The translations under genes and the position numbers were made by a program. A stretch of DNA of 64,000 nucleotides from Candidatus Villigracilaceae bacterium (GTDB taxonomy: Bacteria; Chloroflexota; Anaerolineae; Anaerolineales; Villigracilaceae), in NCBI GenBank assembly GCA_026645935.1, contig JAPKMP010000010.1, positions 107,407-171,406 on the forward strand, in the 5' to 3' direction. Positions 35,126 to 44,217 of the stretch are shown one piece after another; the first letter of the stretch is position 1, and each line of letters opens with the position of its first letter. The notes beneath the pieces were generated by a model. It saw nothing but the letters and a program-made list of their open reading frames with translations, had not been told where the DNA came from and did no database searches.

Positions 35126-37246
35126 CTATGGTTGTAGCCAGGTTACTAAACCAACCATGCGATAGTTTTCAGCAAGCATTTCCAGATCAGTTACGTTTAT
35201 CAGCCCATCATTGCTCAAATCAGCGGGGAGTGAGGCCGATACGTTGTAATTCATACCCACAGTGAGTGCATCGTATTGATCGATCACGTTGTTGCTGTCT
35301 ATATCTCCAGCCGGAAGGATGATTGGATCGAGTGTCGTGGTTGTGCCTTCCAAAAGCGTTACGCTCGCTTGTGCACTTAAATGTCCTTCGGCAGATGCTA
35401 GTACGGTAAAGGATCCTGCGGGGGCAATCAAGTTGAACGAGCCGTCGGGATTTGTCATGGCGGAGGCGGCAAGTGTCGTATCCGGGTTGAATAAACTGAT
35501 CTTGACGGGCTTCTTCGCGATCACCTGTCCAGTTAGCATCGGTGCGGAAAGAGGAGTTGCGGTGGGGGCAGAGAAGAGTGCGACAGTTATGGAATCAGGC
35601 ATGGACGCAATGCTTTCCAGGGAGTAATTGGTTCCTGAAATCTTCGCTTTACATTCCACAGGTGATGATCCCGGTTGCATACCAGTGATGTTGAACGTAA
35701 AGGCAACTCCATTTGTATTGATGACCCTGCCGTTACTTGCAGCGACTGCATAGATGAAACTCCCGGCTTGTGAATTGTTGTAAGCAGAGACTGGATCATC
35801 TCCAAAAATATTTCCGATTTGAACGCTGCCAACGGATATCTGGTCGGATGCGTATGAACATGCAAATTCAACGCTTGCTATACCTTCTGAGGGCAACCCG
35901 TTCAGACTCACGGAGACCAATCCGGCCTGACCAACGAGGAGAGTATCAGGGTCAACTGTCGTGAGGACCGAAGTTCCGCTGGGCAAAGCAGGCGGATTGA
36001 TAGTAAATGTGGGTGTGATAGTAGGCGTTTGCGGTAGGGGGGTAGGTGTTATATCTGTAGCAGTGGAGATAATTCCTGCAGGGGTAACCGTCCAAGGGAT
36101 AGTCGTTTGTGTGCCAGTAGGGAGAAATGAATACGGAGGAGTTGGAGATGATGTAATGGTCACCGGAATGCTGGTTGATGTTCCTGTCGGCGCCGGGGGG
36201 GGCATTGCTGTAGGTGGAGATGATTGAAATGTTCCCATGCCCGCGCAGGGACTTCCCGTCGCAAGACTGTAATCCGGCATCATTAACGGGTTGGCAAACA
36301 CGTCGCCGGGGTCTGGAATGTGCGTCGCTGTCTGCCAATAACAGTTGTTATTTCCACTCACATAATCATAAAGCGGTGGCGTCCCTGTAATATTCTGGAA
36401 GATGCTATATGTCACCTTATTATCATGTGGCGCGGGGGAAGAATTCAACTTCAAGAACTTACATCCGCCAGGCTTTTCAATACCAGCACCAATGAACGTG
36501 GATGAAGATATGTCAATATTGTATGCCTCATCGTAGAACAGGCACATCATCGGGGCAATCGTGACGAGATTACTGACTGTCCAGTCGTGTGACCCGCCCG
36601 AAGATTGCAAGGCTTTCGACGTAAAACTATTGCCGGATTGTGGCATGTTGCAGATTGAATTTCGGATGGTAATGAAGGATGCTGCTCCCCCTCTTGCGTC
36701 AACCTTCCACGTTTGAAAGCAATCCTGATGCGGTTCGGGGTAGCCGAGGTCATCCACATGGTACTGGTCAATATCGTGGATGTGGATATTCTCGAACACA
36801 TGACCCGACCCAAACATGAGGATCCCGTTGGCGTCGCCCTGTCCACGCGGCAAACCGAAGTCATATACGATGCCAGATATGTCCATATTTCTGACCGTAT
36901 TGTTATTGTAGCGGACATCCACGCCCCAGGTTTTTCCACCTTTGATGACGAACCCATCCAGTGTATTTCCCGAACCCCACAAATCAAACCTCAGCGCCGT
37001 GCATTGCATCGAGACGGCACAGCGAATGGTTAGATTGTTCTTCGACACGCGCACCGATTCGGGGTAGTTTCCAACCGGGACGATTATCGTACTTCCATCC
37101 ACCGCCGCATTGACCGCCTGTTGGATACTCTGCGAATCGACCATCGTTTGCGTTTTAGATAAGGCATGCGCATTGAAGAAACCCCCAAACGCCATGATCA
37201 ATAACACAAGGATATTGATCAAAAATTTATTAGCCGTTTTTTTCAT
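35126..37246 (-). CDS. Secreted right-handed beta-helix protein with cohesin-like and dockerin-like domains
   Basis: This 706-residue protein has a signal peptide (residues 1-28). A parallel beta-helix of pectate-lyase/polysaccharide-lyase type follows at about 40-335 (QAVNAAVDGSTIIVPVGNYP, NTVRNMDISG, HVFENIHIHDIDQYH). A ~90-residue Thr/Pro/Ser linker leads to a cohesin-like beta-sandwich at about 430-560 (SVLTTVDPDTLLVGQAGLVS). A carboxypeptidase-regulatory-like segment and a C-terminal dockerin-like pair of Ca loops complete the protein (GDIDSNNVIDQYDALTVG, DLSNDGLINVTDLEML). The helix may bind or cleave uronic-acid polysaccharide; catalytic residues are not certain. Cohesin and dockerin in one chain is unusual. 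Confidence 0.85.
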   Translation of the reverse strand: MKKTANKFLINILVLLIMAFGGFFNAHALSKTQTMVDSQSIQQAVNAAVDGSTIIVPVGNYPESVRVSKNNLTIRCAVSMQCTALRFDLWGSGNTLDGFVIKGGKTWGVDVRYNNNTVRNMDISGIVYDFGLPRGQGDANGILMFGSGHVFENIHIHDIDQYHVDDLGYPEPHQDCFQTWKVDARGGAASFITIRNSICNMPQSGNSFTSKALQSSGGSHDWTVSNLVTIAPMMCLFYDEAYNIDISSSTFIGAGIEKPGGCKFLKLNSSPAPHDNKVTYSIFQNITGTPPLYDYVSGNNNCYWQTATHIPDPGDVFANPLMMPDYSLATGSPCAGMGTFQSSPPTAMPPPAPTGTSTSIPVTITSSPTPPYSFLPTGTQTTIPWTVTPAGIISTATDITPTPLPQTPTITPTFTINPPALPSGTSVLTTVDPDTLLVGQAGLVSVSLNGLPSEGIASVEFACSYASDQISVGSVQIGNIFGDDPVSAYNNSQAGSFIYAVAASNGRVINTNGVAFTFNITGMQPGSSPVECKAKISGTNYSLESIASMPDSITVALFSAPTATPLSAPMLTGQVIAKKPVKISLFNPDTTLAASAMTNPDGSFNLIAPAGSFTVLASAEGHLSAQASVTLLEGTTTTLDPIILPAGDIDSNNVIDQYDALTVGMNYNVSASLPADLSNDGLINVTDLEMLAENYRMVGLVTWLQP

Positions 37247-37843
37247 TTTTACTCCAAGTGGAACTAGTTTAGTTTGATGAGTCCAGCGAGGGTTTTGGTG
37301 AGCTTCAGCAGCCGTGTACGATGACAGTCAAGGTATATCGCCCCGGCGATATACCTGCTTCTCACGATGATGGCTAATGATCGAATCTTGGTTCTTGCGG
37401 TTTCATCAAAACAAATTACGCGTCTTTTATTATCGATGATATTATGGTATGGAAGGAACGATGGTTGAATAGGAATCGGGTACCATAAGGGCAAACATTC
37501 TTGTCAGACGCACTTCGAAAAAGGGTAAAAAAGACACACAAAGCCTTGCGTATTTGTAAAGTATCTGCCGACTGACACATCTCTCATGGTTTTCTGAGCT
37601 TTTCTTATATCTGTAAAACGAGTCTTTGTGAAAACCGATGTGCGTAGACAAACTGATACGGTACTTGCGCCCACCCAGTGAATGTGATAGCCTTTTTGTT
37701 GGCTCGTGACAATTGTCCCGATTTGTTGGCCAATACATTTCTGGCATGCTAATAAATAAACTTGCCAATTTACCAAGAGCAACGGCATGTGTTTTAATTC
37801 GGTTATAGTAATGATCATAACCAAACTTTAGGAGCGAACGTTT
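37247..37843. other. AT-rich intergenic region without a supported gene
   Basis: Open frames on the minus strand here are overlaps with antisense of polX or lack ribosome sites and recognisable sequence. Base composition is lower in GC than neighbouring genes, as in decayed DNA. A short inverted repeat GGTTAT / ATAACC (37800-37822) precedes the polX start and may be an operator. TAGGAGCGAACG is the polX ribosome-binding site. Confidence 0.5.
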
Positions 37844-39571
37844 ATGAACAACAAACAACTTGCCGATACATTCACGCTGATCGCCAACCTGCTCGAGATC
37901 AAAGGCGAGATCATTTATAAAACGCTTGCCTATCGCAAAGCCTCCGAAAGCCTGATGGGCCTGGGGCGCGAGGCGGAAGAATATTGGAAGGAGGACAAAC
38001 TCGAGGAGATTCCCGGCGTTGGCAAAGCCATTGCGGAAAAGATCGACGAGCTGCTTTCCACGGGAAAGCTCCAATTCTTGGAGAAACTGAAGAGGGAAGT
38101 GCCCGAAAGCCTGGCAGGCTGGCTGCAGGTCCCTTCGCTGGGACCGAAAAAGATTTCACTGATCTGGAAAACGTTGAATATCACAACGCTTGCGCAGCTT
38201 GAAACGGCAGCGAAAGCGGGTAAGTTACGGGATCTTCCTGGCATGGGCGCAAAATCTGAAACCGCAATTTTGGAAGGCATCGCTTCATTGGCGCGGAGGT
38301 CGGGCAGGCTTCCGTTGGGGAGGGCGTATCCGCTCGCGCAGGAGATCATCCGAGTCCTCAAAGGTGTGAAGGGAGTCGTCGATGTGCAACCCGCCGGGAG
38401 TTTAAGAAGGATGCGCTCCACCATCGGCGATCTCGACATCCTGGTTGCATCCAAAGATTCTGCAGCGGTGATGGAGGCATTCGTCAATCTAAAAGGCGTG
38501 GAACGCGTGCTGGGAAAAGGCGATACGAAATCAAGCATCGAATTCTTCGACGGAGTGCGCGCGCAAATTTGGGTGCATCCGCCGCAGGAATTTGGGACGG
38601 CGCTTCAATATGCGACCGGCTCCAAAGATCACAACGTTCAGTTGCGTCAGATCGCTTTGGATAAAGGTTTGTCCTTGTCGGATCATTCGTTCAAAAAAGT
38701 CAAGGGCAAAGGAGAGATATTTTGCTCAACGGAAGAGGAGGTGTACAAGACTCTGGGCTTGCCGTGGATTCCTCCCGAGTTGCGCGAAGGGCGCGGCGAA
38801 GTTGAAGCGGCAAAGAAAAACAAACTACCGAAACTGATCGAGGTGAAGGATATTAAATCGAACCTGCAGACGCACTCCACATGGAGCGACGGCAAATTAA
38901 GCATGTTGGAGATGGCGCGCGCGGCGGCGATACGCGGCATGAAGGTCATCGCGTTCACTGATCATTCTGCAAGCCTCGGCGTGGCGGGCGGCATGAAGAT
39001 CGAAGATCACAAAAAGCAGGCTGCTGAGATCAAAAAGATACAAAAGGAATTCGGCAATGAGATCCTTGTGCTTCATGCAACGGAGGTGGAGATCAAAGCC
39101 GATGGCTCGCTCGATTATCCGGATGAATTTCTCGCCTCGCTCGACCTCGTACTTGCATCCGTCCATTCCAGCCTGCGCCAGCCGAGAGAGAAGATCACCG
39201 AGCGTTTGCTGAAAGCCGTGAGAAACCCGCATGTGGATATCATCGGTCACCCAACGGGACGCGAACTTATGCCGGATCGGGAAGGGGCGGATATCGACAT
39301 GGAAGTTGTTTTGCAAGCTGCCGCGGAATCCGGCGCGGCAATGGAGATCAATGCCCACCCCTCTCGTCTCGACCTCGACGATGCCTATGCCCGCCGCGCG
39401 AGGGAGTTGGGCGTGCTCATCAGCATCAACACCGACGCGCATTCCGAAGGCGATCTGGACATGCTCCATTACGGAGTCGCCATTGCCCGCCGCGCCTGGC
39501 TGACAAAAGATGACGTGATCAATTGCTGGTCAACTGAGAAGCTCTTGAAGTGGTTGAAACAGAGGGGATGA
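37844..39571 (+). CDS. polX: DNA polymerase X family protein (PolX with PHP domain)
   Basis: This 575-residue protein has an N-terminal HhH 8-kDa domain (GEIIYKTLAYRKASESL). The nucleotidyltransferase catalytic motif is GSLRRMRSTIGDLDILV at about 183-200. A C-terminal PHP phosphoesterase domain (from about 340) has NLQTHSTWSDG, FTDHSASL, HATEVEI, and NAHPSRLDL. PolX fills short gaps in base-excision repair and the PHP domain gives 3' exonuclease or phosphoesterase activity. The first His of the HxH metal motif is Gln. TTAGGAGCGAACG precedes the ATG. A decayed relative lies at 34651. Confidence 0.92.
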   Translation: MNNKQLADTFTLIANLLEIKGEIIYKTLAYRKASESLMGLGREAEEYWKEDKLEEIPGVGKAIAEKIDELLSTGKLQFLEKLKREVPESLAGWLQVPSLGPKKISLIWKTLNITTLAQLETAAKAGKLRDLPGMGAKSETAILEGIASLARRSGRLPLGRAYPLAQEIIRVLKGVKGVVDVQPAGSLRRMRSTIGDLDILVASKDSAAVMEAFVNLKGVERVLGKGDTKSSIEFFDGVRAQIWVHPPQEFGTALQYATGSKDHNVQLRQIALDKGLSLSDHSFKKVKGKGEIFCSTEEEVYKTLGLPWIPPELREGRGEVEAAKKNKLPKLIEVKDIKSNLQTHSTWSDGKLSMLEMARAAAIRGMKVIAFTDHSASLGVAGGMKIEDHKKQAAEIKKIQKEFGNEILVLHATEVEIKADGSLDYPDEFLASLDLVLASVHSSLRQPREKITERLLKAVRNPHVDIIGHPTGRELMPDREGADIDMEVVLQAAAESGAAMEINAHPSRLDLDDAYARRARELGVLISINTDAHSEGDLDMLHYGVAIARRAWLTKDDVINCWSTEKLLKWLKQRG

Positions 39572-39575
39572 GCAA

Positions 39576-39803
39576 TTGGAGAATAAAAACGCAAAACGCA
39601 TTGCGCTCTTGATCGCCAGCGGCATGGATATTCTAATCGGCGCATTGGGACTGCTCGTTTATTTCGGTTTCCTCCCATTCGACCTTGATGCCATGGGAAT
39701 TCCCCGATGGATGGCGGGCGCGGTTGGAGCAGGGTTGTTCTTCTCCGGGTTGGCGGTTTTCGCCTACAACCTTTCCGCGCCGGATTCGTCCGGGGAAAAA
39801 TGA
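39576..39803 (+). CDS. Small membrane protein, two segments
   Basis: This 75-residue protein has hydrophobic segments at about 9-32 and 44-65 and a polar tail SAPDSSGEK. The start is TTG at 39576 with GAGGGG nine bases upstream; an ATG at about codon 17 would remove most of segment one. It follows polX after four bases and overlaps the next small membrane gene, so they are co-transcribed. No family is recognised. Confidence 0.65.
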   Translation: MENKNAKRIALLIASGMDILIGALGLLVYFGFLPFDLDAMGIPRWMAGAVGAGLFFSGLAVFAYNLSAPDSSGEK

Positions 39804-40087
39804 AAGGATGGGTTGCGATGAAGAACATGTTGAAACCAACATTTCTAAAAATCCTGATCGCTGTCATCCTGTTCGTTATATTCAGCATCGCATGGGGCAT
39901 GGCTGTGCCATTCATAATCTCAGACACCTTCCCGCTTGGGTTTCCCTTCCCGATCATCCTTGCCTGGGGACCATGCCCGCCGGGGGAGAACTGCTCGGAC
40001 TTCAGCACAATAAACCTGATCGTGGATGCCGCTATCTGGTATTTCATCGGCGCATGGACCGGGAGCCGATTCCAAAAACCGCGATGA
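39800..40087 (+). CDS. Small membrane protein, unknown
   Basis: This 95-residue protein starts MKGWVAMKNMLKPTFLKIL with a hydrophobic segment at about 13-32 and another near 73-86. A loop contains a Cys pair in WGPCPPGENC. The ATG at 39800 overlaps the preceding stop; an in-frame ATG at 39818 has AAGGATGGG upstream and is also possible. Its stop overlaps the start of the downstream methyltransferase-like gene (ATGA). Confidence 0.6.
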   Translation: MKGWVAMKNMLKPTFLKILIAVILFVIFSIAWGMAVPFIISDTFPLGFPFPIILAWGPCPPGENCSDFSTINLIVDAAIWYFIGAWTGSRFQKPR

Positions 40088-40551
40088 CCGGATTAAAGTC
40101 GATTCTGTTTTTCATCCTTGCGCCGGGTATGGTTGCAGGCTTGATTCCATTGGCGCTGTTTCGAATCGGTCCGAGGCTTGAAACCGGGTTCCTCACTTCG
40201 CTTGCCTTTCCATTATGGGTAAGTGGAATTGCGATTTTGGCCTGGTGCTTTTGGGATTTCCTCGTCAAGGGAAAAGGCACACCCGCCCCGATCGATCCGC
40301 CGAAGCAGTTGGTGGTTTCAGGTTTGTATCGATACGTCCGCAACCCGATGTATGTGGGCGTGCTATTGATTCTTATCGGTCACTTCGCATGGTTTGGGTA
40401 CTGGGGATCATTGATCTATGCAGCCGCTGTATGGATAGCATTCGATCTCTTTGTCAGGTTTTACGAGGAGCCAAATCTTCGTTCCAAATTCGGGGCAGAC
40501 TACGAAGGTTATCTCAAGCGTGTACCTCGTTGGATTCCGCGCATTCGATGA
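40084..40551 (+). CDS. Isoprenylcysteine methyltransferase/PEMT-like membrane protein
   Basis: This 155-residue protein has about four membrane segments and the ICMT/PEMT signature: LVVSGLYRYVRNPMYVGVLL and, near the C-terminus, FYEEPNLRSKFGADYEGYL. These motifs bind SAM in membrane methyltransferases of the phospholipid or isoprenylcysteine type. Substrates of the bacterial members are mostly unknown. It overlaps the preceding small membrane gene by four bases. A longer in-frame reading from 39685 is a shadow of the upstream genes. Confidence 0.85.
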   Translation: MTGLKSILFFILAPGMVAGLIPLALFRIGPRLETGFLTSLAFPLWVSGIAILAWCFWDFLVKGKGTPAPIDPPKQLVVSGLYRYVRNPMYVGVLLILIGHFAWFGYWGSLIYAAAVWIAFDLFVRFYEEPNLRSKFGADYEGYLKRVPRWIPRIR

Positions 40552-40593
40552 TACCAAGCCCTCGCATCAACTGCTTATAATGCGGGTTCTCCG

Positions 40594-40956
40594 ATGCTGG
40601 AAAAATTGAAAGCCCGCGCTCGAGCATTGAAGCAGGAAGCGTACGCCGTCTATATCGCATCGAAGGACCCGCGCACGCCGTGGTACGTAAGGGTGCTGAT
40701 CTTTTTGGTTGTTGCTCACACCTTTAGCCCAATTGATCTCATCCCGGACTTCATCCCAGTGTTGGGGTATCTGGACGATCTGATTATCACTCCGGGCGGA
40801 TTATGGCTGGCAGTTAGGTTGATTCCGCCAGAGGTGATGGAAGAGGCTCGCAGGGAGGCAGCAAGCCGGGGCGAAGTGGGATGCGCGGGTTGGGTTGGGG
40901 CGGTATTGACCATCCTCCTCCTGATCTGGCTGGTTAAAATTCTGGCTGAGAATTGA
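40594..40956 (+). CDS. DUF1232 (YkvA-type) membrane protein
   Basis: This 120-residue protein has the DUF1232 signature FSPIDLIPDFIPVLGYLDDL at about residues 46-65 in a helical hairpin, and a C-terminal membrane segment (WVGAVLTILLLIWLV). Family function is unknown. The N-terminal ~30 residues are basic and helical. It follows the methyltransferase-like gene by 42 bp on the same strand. Confidence 0.85.
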   Translation: MLEKLKARARALKQEAYAVYIASKDPRTPWYVRVLIFLVVAHTFSPIDLIPDFIPVLGYLDDLIITPGGLWLAVRLIPPEVMEEARREAASRGEVGCAGWVGAVLTILLLIWLVKILAEN

Positions 40957-41120
40957 GATCCGGCTGGCAAATTTGTAAAGTAGCTGTAAGCAGGGCGGGC
41001 GGGGCTGGACAAATATCACTTAAATTTCACCCCTTCTGACATTATAATAGTGTTGCATTTCCACGAGGTCCGCGAACCGCCCCTTTATAATGCCTTTGGC
41101 AATATTGTACTGGTTTTCAC

Positions 41121-43007
41121 ATGAGCATCCGCCTAAAGGTCGCCCTGCCGTTTCTTTTGTTGACCGTGGTCGTATCGGTTATCGGGGTCTATGTTGTAAC
41201 GCGCCTCGTGACCGGCTCACTGACGGAACGTCTCACGAATCAACTGTTAGAAGCGGGCAGGGTGGTTTCTGATAGTTTTATCCGGCAGGAGGGATATCAT
41301 ATAGGGGAGGCTCGGCGGATTGTCTTCACAGACGGGTTTGCAGAAGCGGTAATAAATGAAGACCGCGATGCGGTATTCAAGATCGCAGATCCTCTCTTTG
41401 GTACAAGCACGGTCGAAAATATGGTCATCGTCTCGCCGCAAGGGACGGAGATTCTGCATCTGCTAAAGGATGGTGAAGGAAAGTCGATCCGCGTGGAACA
41501 GGATACGGGAGCCGGGCAGATGCCCTTTGTCGAATCGTATTTGCGGAATCGGAATCCACAAGACCCTCCGCATCGCACACTGGGCGGGAACCTGGTCGAC
41601 GAAAAGGCATATTATTACACGTTCATGCCCATCAGCGTAGACGATGAATTCGACGGGGTTATCATTCTCGGCACTTCAATTAATACTCTCCTCCCGACCT
41701 TCAAACAAATCGCCCTTGCAGATATCGTCCTTTATGGAATGAACGGCGATGTCATTGCAACGACCTTCGGTTCCGCCGGGATGGATAACCTCGATCCCTT
41801 GAACATCACCGCCGATCAGTACCAGGAGATCATCAAAACTTCCGAAAAACTCGTACGGGGGGAGAACAATGTGGAGATCGCAGGCCGCCCCTACACGATC
41901 GGGCGCGCGCCGCTCCAGGTGGGGAACGATCGCATCGGCGTCTTTGCGGTGGCATTGCCCACGGAATTCGTCCTTCAAGTCAGTGAGAATAACCGGACGA
42001 CCTACGTGATCATCTTTTCCATTTTGATGCTGGCGGTGATCGTCATCGGCTATTTCGTTTCGCGCAAGATCATCGTTCCCTTGTATTCGCTCGTCCGCAC
42101 TTCGCAGGCGATCGCGGGCGGCGACCTGGACCAAAGGACCGGCATCGAAACCGGCGATGAGATCGGCGTGCTGGCGAACAGTTTCGACGACATGACCGCC
42201 AAACTGCAGAAGAAGACCCATGAACTCGAAGACGCGAACGAGACTCTCAGAAAGATGGACAAGACCAAGACCAATTTCATCTCGATCTCGGCGCATGAAC
42301 TGCGCACACCGTTGACCTTGATCATGGGCTATTCGCAGATGCTCGAAGAGGATCTGAAGGGCGACCCTGAGATGCGAAAACTTGCGACCGGCATCCTGGA
42401 GGGCGCCGAACGCATGACGAATGTGGTCGAAAGCATGCTGGATGTTTCGCGCATCGACAGCAACGCACTGATCCTGCGAAAAGCCAGCATTCAACTGGAG
42501 CCTGTCATTCGCAAGGTGCAGATGGAGTTTTCTCCGGCGTTCGAGGAACGTAATATCCATTTCAGCGCCGAGGGGCTGGAGAAACTTCCTCCTGTCACGG
42601 CCGACCCTGATATGATGCAAAAGGTCTTCTATCACCTGATGATGAACGCCATAAAATTCACGCCCGACGGCGGCGAGGTGAAAATCTCCGGCAGGTTCGT
42701 GAACGGCGCGGAACCGCCACAAGTGGAGATTTCCGTTTGTGATACGGGCATTGGCATCGACCCGGGCATGCACGACATCATCTTCGAGAAATTCTCGCAG
42801 ACCGGCGAGGTGCTCATGCACTCCTCGGGCAAGACCAAATTCAAAGGCGGCGGACCCGGGCTTGGGCTTGCCATTACGCGCGGCATCGTCCAGGCGCACG
42901 GCGGCCGCATCCGGGTGGAAAGCCCCGGGCACGACGAGGAAAAATTTCCCGGAAGCAAGTTCATCGTTTCCATTCCGGTCCCGCACAGAAAGGACAGTGG
43001 GTCATGA
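41121..43007 (+). CDS. Membrane sensor histidine kinase with extracellular sensor and HAMP domain
   Basis: This 628-residue kinase has segment 1 at about 8-32 and an extracellular dCache-like sensor at about 35-290. Segment 2 is at about 295-316, followed by HAMP (GGDLDQRTGIETGDEIGVLA) and HisKA with phosphoacceptor His392 in SISAHELRTPLTLI. HATPase_c follows (MNAIKFTPDGG, DTGIGIDPG, GGGPGLGLAITRGI). No response regulator is adjacent. It overlaps the next gene by four bases (ATGA), so the downstream surface protein is co-expressed. Two TATAAT-like boxes lie within 80 bp upstream, but no clear -35 was found. Confidence 0.93.
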   Translation: MSIRLKVALPFLLLTVVVSVIGVYVVTRLVTGSLTERLTNQLLEAGRVVSDSFIRQEGYHIGEARRIVFTDGFAEAVINEDRDAVFKIADPLFGTSTVENMVIVSPQGTEILHLLKDGEGKSIRVEQDTGAGQMPFVESYLRNRNPQDPPHRTLGGNLVDEKAYYYTFMPISVDDEFDGVIILGTSINTLLPTFKQIALADIVLYGMNGDVIATTFGSAGMDNLDPLNITADQYQEIIKTSEKLVRGENNVEIAGRPYTIGRAPLQVGNDRIGVFAVALPTEFVLQVSENNRTTYVIIFSILMLAVIVIGYFVSRKIIVPLYSLVRTSQAIAGGDLDQRTGIETGDEIGVLANSFDDMTAKLQKKTHELEDANETLRKMDKTKTNFISISAHELRTPLTLIMGYSQMLEEDLKGDPEMRKLATGILEGAERMTNVVESMLDVSRIDSNALILRKASIQLEPVIRKVQMEFSPAFEERNIHFSAEGLEKLPPVTADPDMMQKVFYHLMMNAIKFTPDGGEVKISGRFVNGAEPPQVEISVCDTGIGIDPGMHDIIFEKFSQTGEVLMHSSGKTKFKGGGPGLGLAITRGIVQAHGGRIRVESPGHDEEKFPGSKFIVSIPVPHRKDSGS

Positions 43008-44182
43008 TTCACGATCAAAAGCGCGAACGGCGCGACTGGACCCTGCTCATCTTTATCATCCCCATCGGTATTTTTCTGATCATCATCGTCGGGCAGATCG
43101 CCATCCGCCTCCTGCCGATCTGGAGCGTGAACGCGGATATGAACTCGAACCTCGAGCCGGATCCCAACTCGGCAAGACCCTTCGCCCTGCTCGAACCGAT
43201 CCTGCCGCAGATTCTCACACCGATGGCATGGATGGAGTATTACCTCACGCCCGGAGCGGACATTTACTACCCGCCCTTCCTGACCTTTTCTCCCACCGCC
43301 TCGCCCCCGCCGACAGAGGCCACTCCAACCGCGACCGAAGCCCCGCCGACACAGGTCACAACCACCAGCACTCCTTCGCCAACAGGCACTTCTGCTACGG
43401 GAACGGCATCTCCAACAAATACTCCTGAAGAGACTGAACCTCCGGGTGGAAGTTCAACTCCGCCTACCGCCACTGCATCACCGACAGAAACGCCAACAGA
43501 AACGCCAACAGAAACACCAACCGAAACACCTACTAGCATCGTTTCCACAATGGACCCGGGACTCACACCCGCAACACCGCCCCCACAGCTTGATATCAAC
43601 GCCCCACCGAATAATACCGATCCAAACAACGACGATAATATTGGTGCTATTGCCGATGGGACCTATATTGTCATCTCGTTACAAATCAGAGTCGACCCCA
43701 CACCAGACGGCATTTATGATCTTGTCTTTTATGAATGGAACAATGGCGGCACCGTCTACCTGGATTGGATCATTATTGGCATTACGAACGATCCCACCGG
43801 CAGCACCTATTACGAGGTCTTCAATTGGGGGGACGGAAAGCCGGACATGAATTCCAACGTTGGCGATATCGCTGACGCCGCAGGGGACGAGTATGACGAT
43901 CATCCAATCCCTGTTTCGGACAACACTGAAGTTCCGGTGCAGCCGCCCGAAGACCAGCTGCACGACCCCGACCATGATCCCGGTCCCCCGGAAGACAACG
44001 GTCCCTTGCCGCAAACGGGAATCCTGATTGACGTTGACACAGCGCCAAGCAACCCGCCTCCAAGAACCTATGAATTTGTGGTCATCATTTCACCGCCTGA
44101 TGATCCCTCTACTAATCCTCCTCCTGATAACCCCGCGCAAGTGGATGCCATCCAAACAGTCGAGGTTCCAATACCACCCTAG
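43004..44182 (+). CDS. Membrane-anchored extracellular protein with Thr/Pro-rich stalk
   Basis: This 392-residue protein has a basic cytosolic start (HDQKRERRDW), one membrane segment at about 12-33 and a ~110-residue low-complexity Thr/Pro/Glu/Ser stalk with ETPT repeats. A beta-rich globular domain follows at about 195-390 with YIVISLQIRVDPTPDGIYDL, TGSTYYEVFNWGDGKPDMN and acidic Asn/Asp-rich turns. No family is recognised. Translational coupling to the sensor kinase suggests it is displayed with or senses for it. A strong terminator follows at once. Confidence 0.8.
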   Translation: MIHDQKRERRDWTLLIFIIPIGIFLIIIVGQIAIRLLPIWSVNADMNSNLEPDPNSARPFALLEPILPQILTPMAWMEYYLTPGADIYYPPFLTFSPTASPPPTEATPTATEAPPTQVTTTSTPSPTGTSATGTASPTNTPEETEPPGGSSTPPTATASPTETPTETPTETPTETPTSIVSTMDPGLTPATPPPQLDINAPPNNTDPNNDDNIGAIADGTYIVISLQIRVDPTPDGIYDLVFYEWNNGGTVYLDWIIIGITNDPTGSTYYEVFNWGDGKPDMNSNVGDIADAAGDEYDDHPIPVSDNTEVPVQPPEDQLHDPDHDPGPPEDNGPLPQTGILIDVDTAPSNPPPRTYEFVVIISPPDDPSTNPPPDNPAQVDAIQTVEVPIPP

Positions 44183-44188
44183 TACAAC

Positions 44189-44217
44189 AGCGAGACCGGT
44201 TTCCCGGTCTCGCTTTA
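44189..44217. terminator. Bidirectional terminator between convergent genes
   Basis: AGCGAGACCGG (44189-44199) and CCGGTCTCGCT (44204-44214) form an 11-bp stem with a four-base loop, followed by TTT. It lies between the surface-protein gene and the minus-strand membrane-protein gene. Confidence 0.9.

Noticed and set aside
37442..38074. 210-codon minus-strand ORF overlapping the 5' end of polX
   Set aside because: It is antisense to conserved PolX sequence over about 230 bp and the remaining part has no recognisable sequence or ribosome site.
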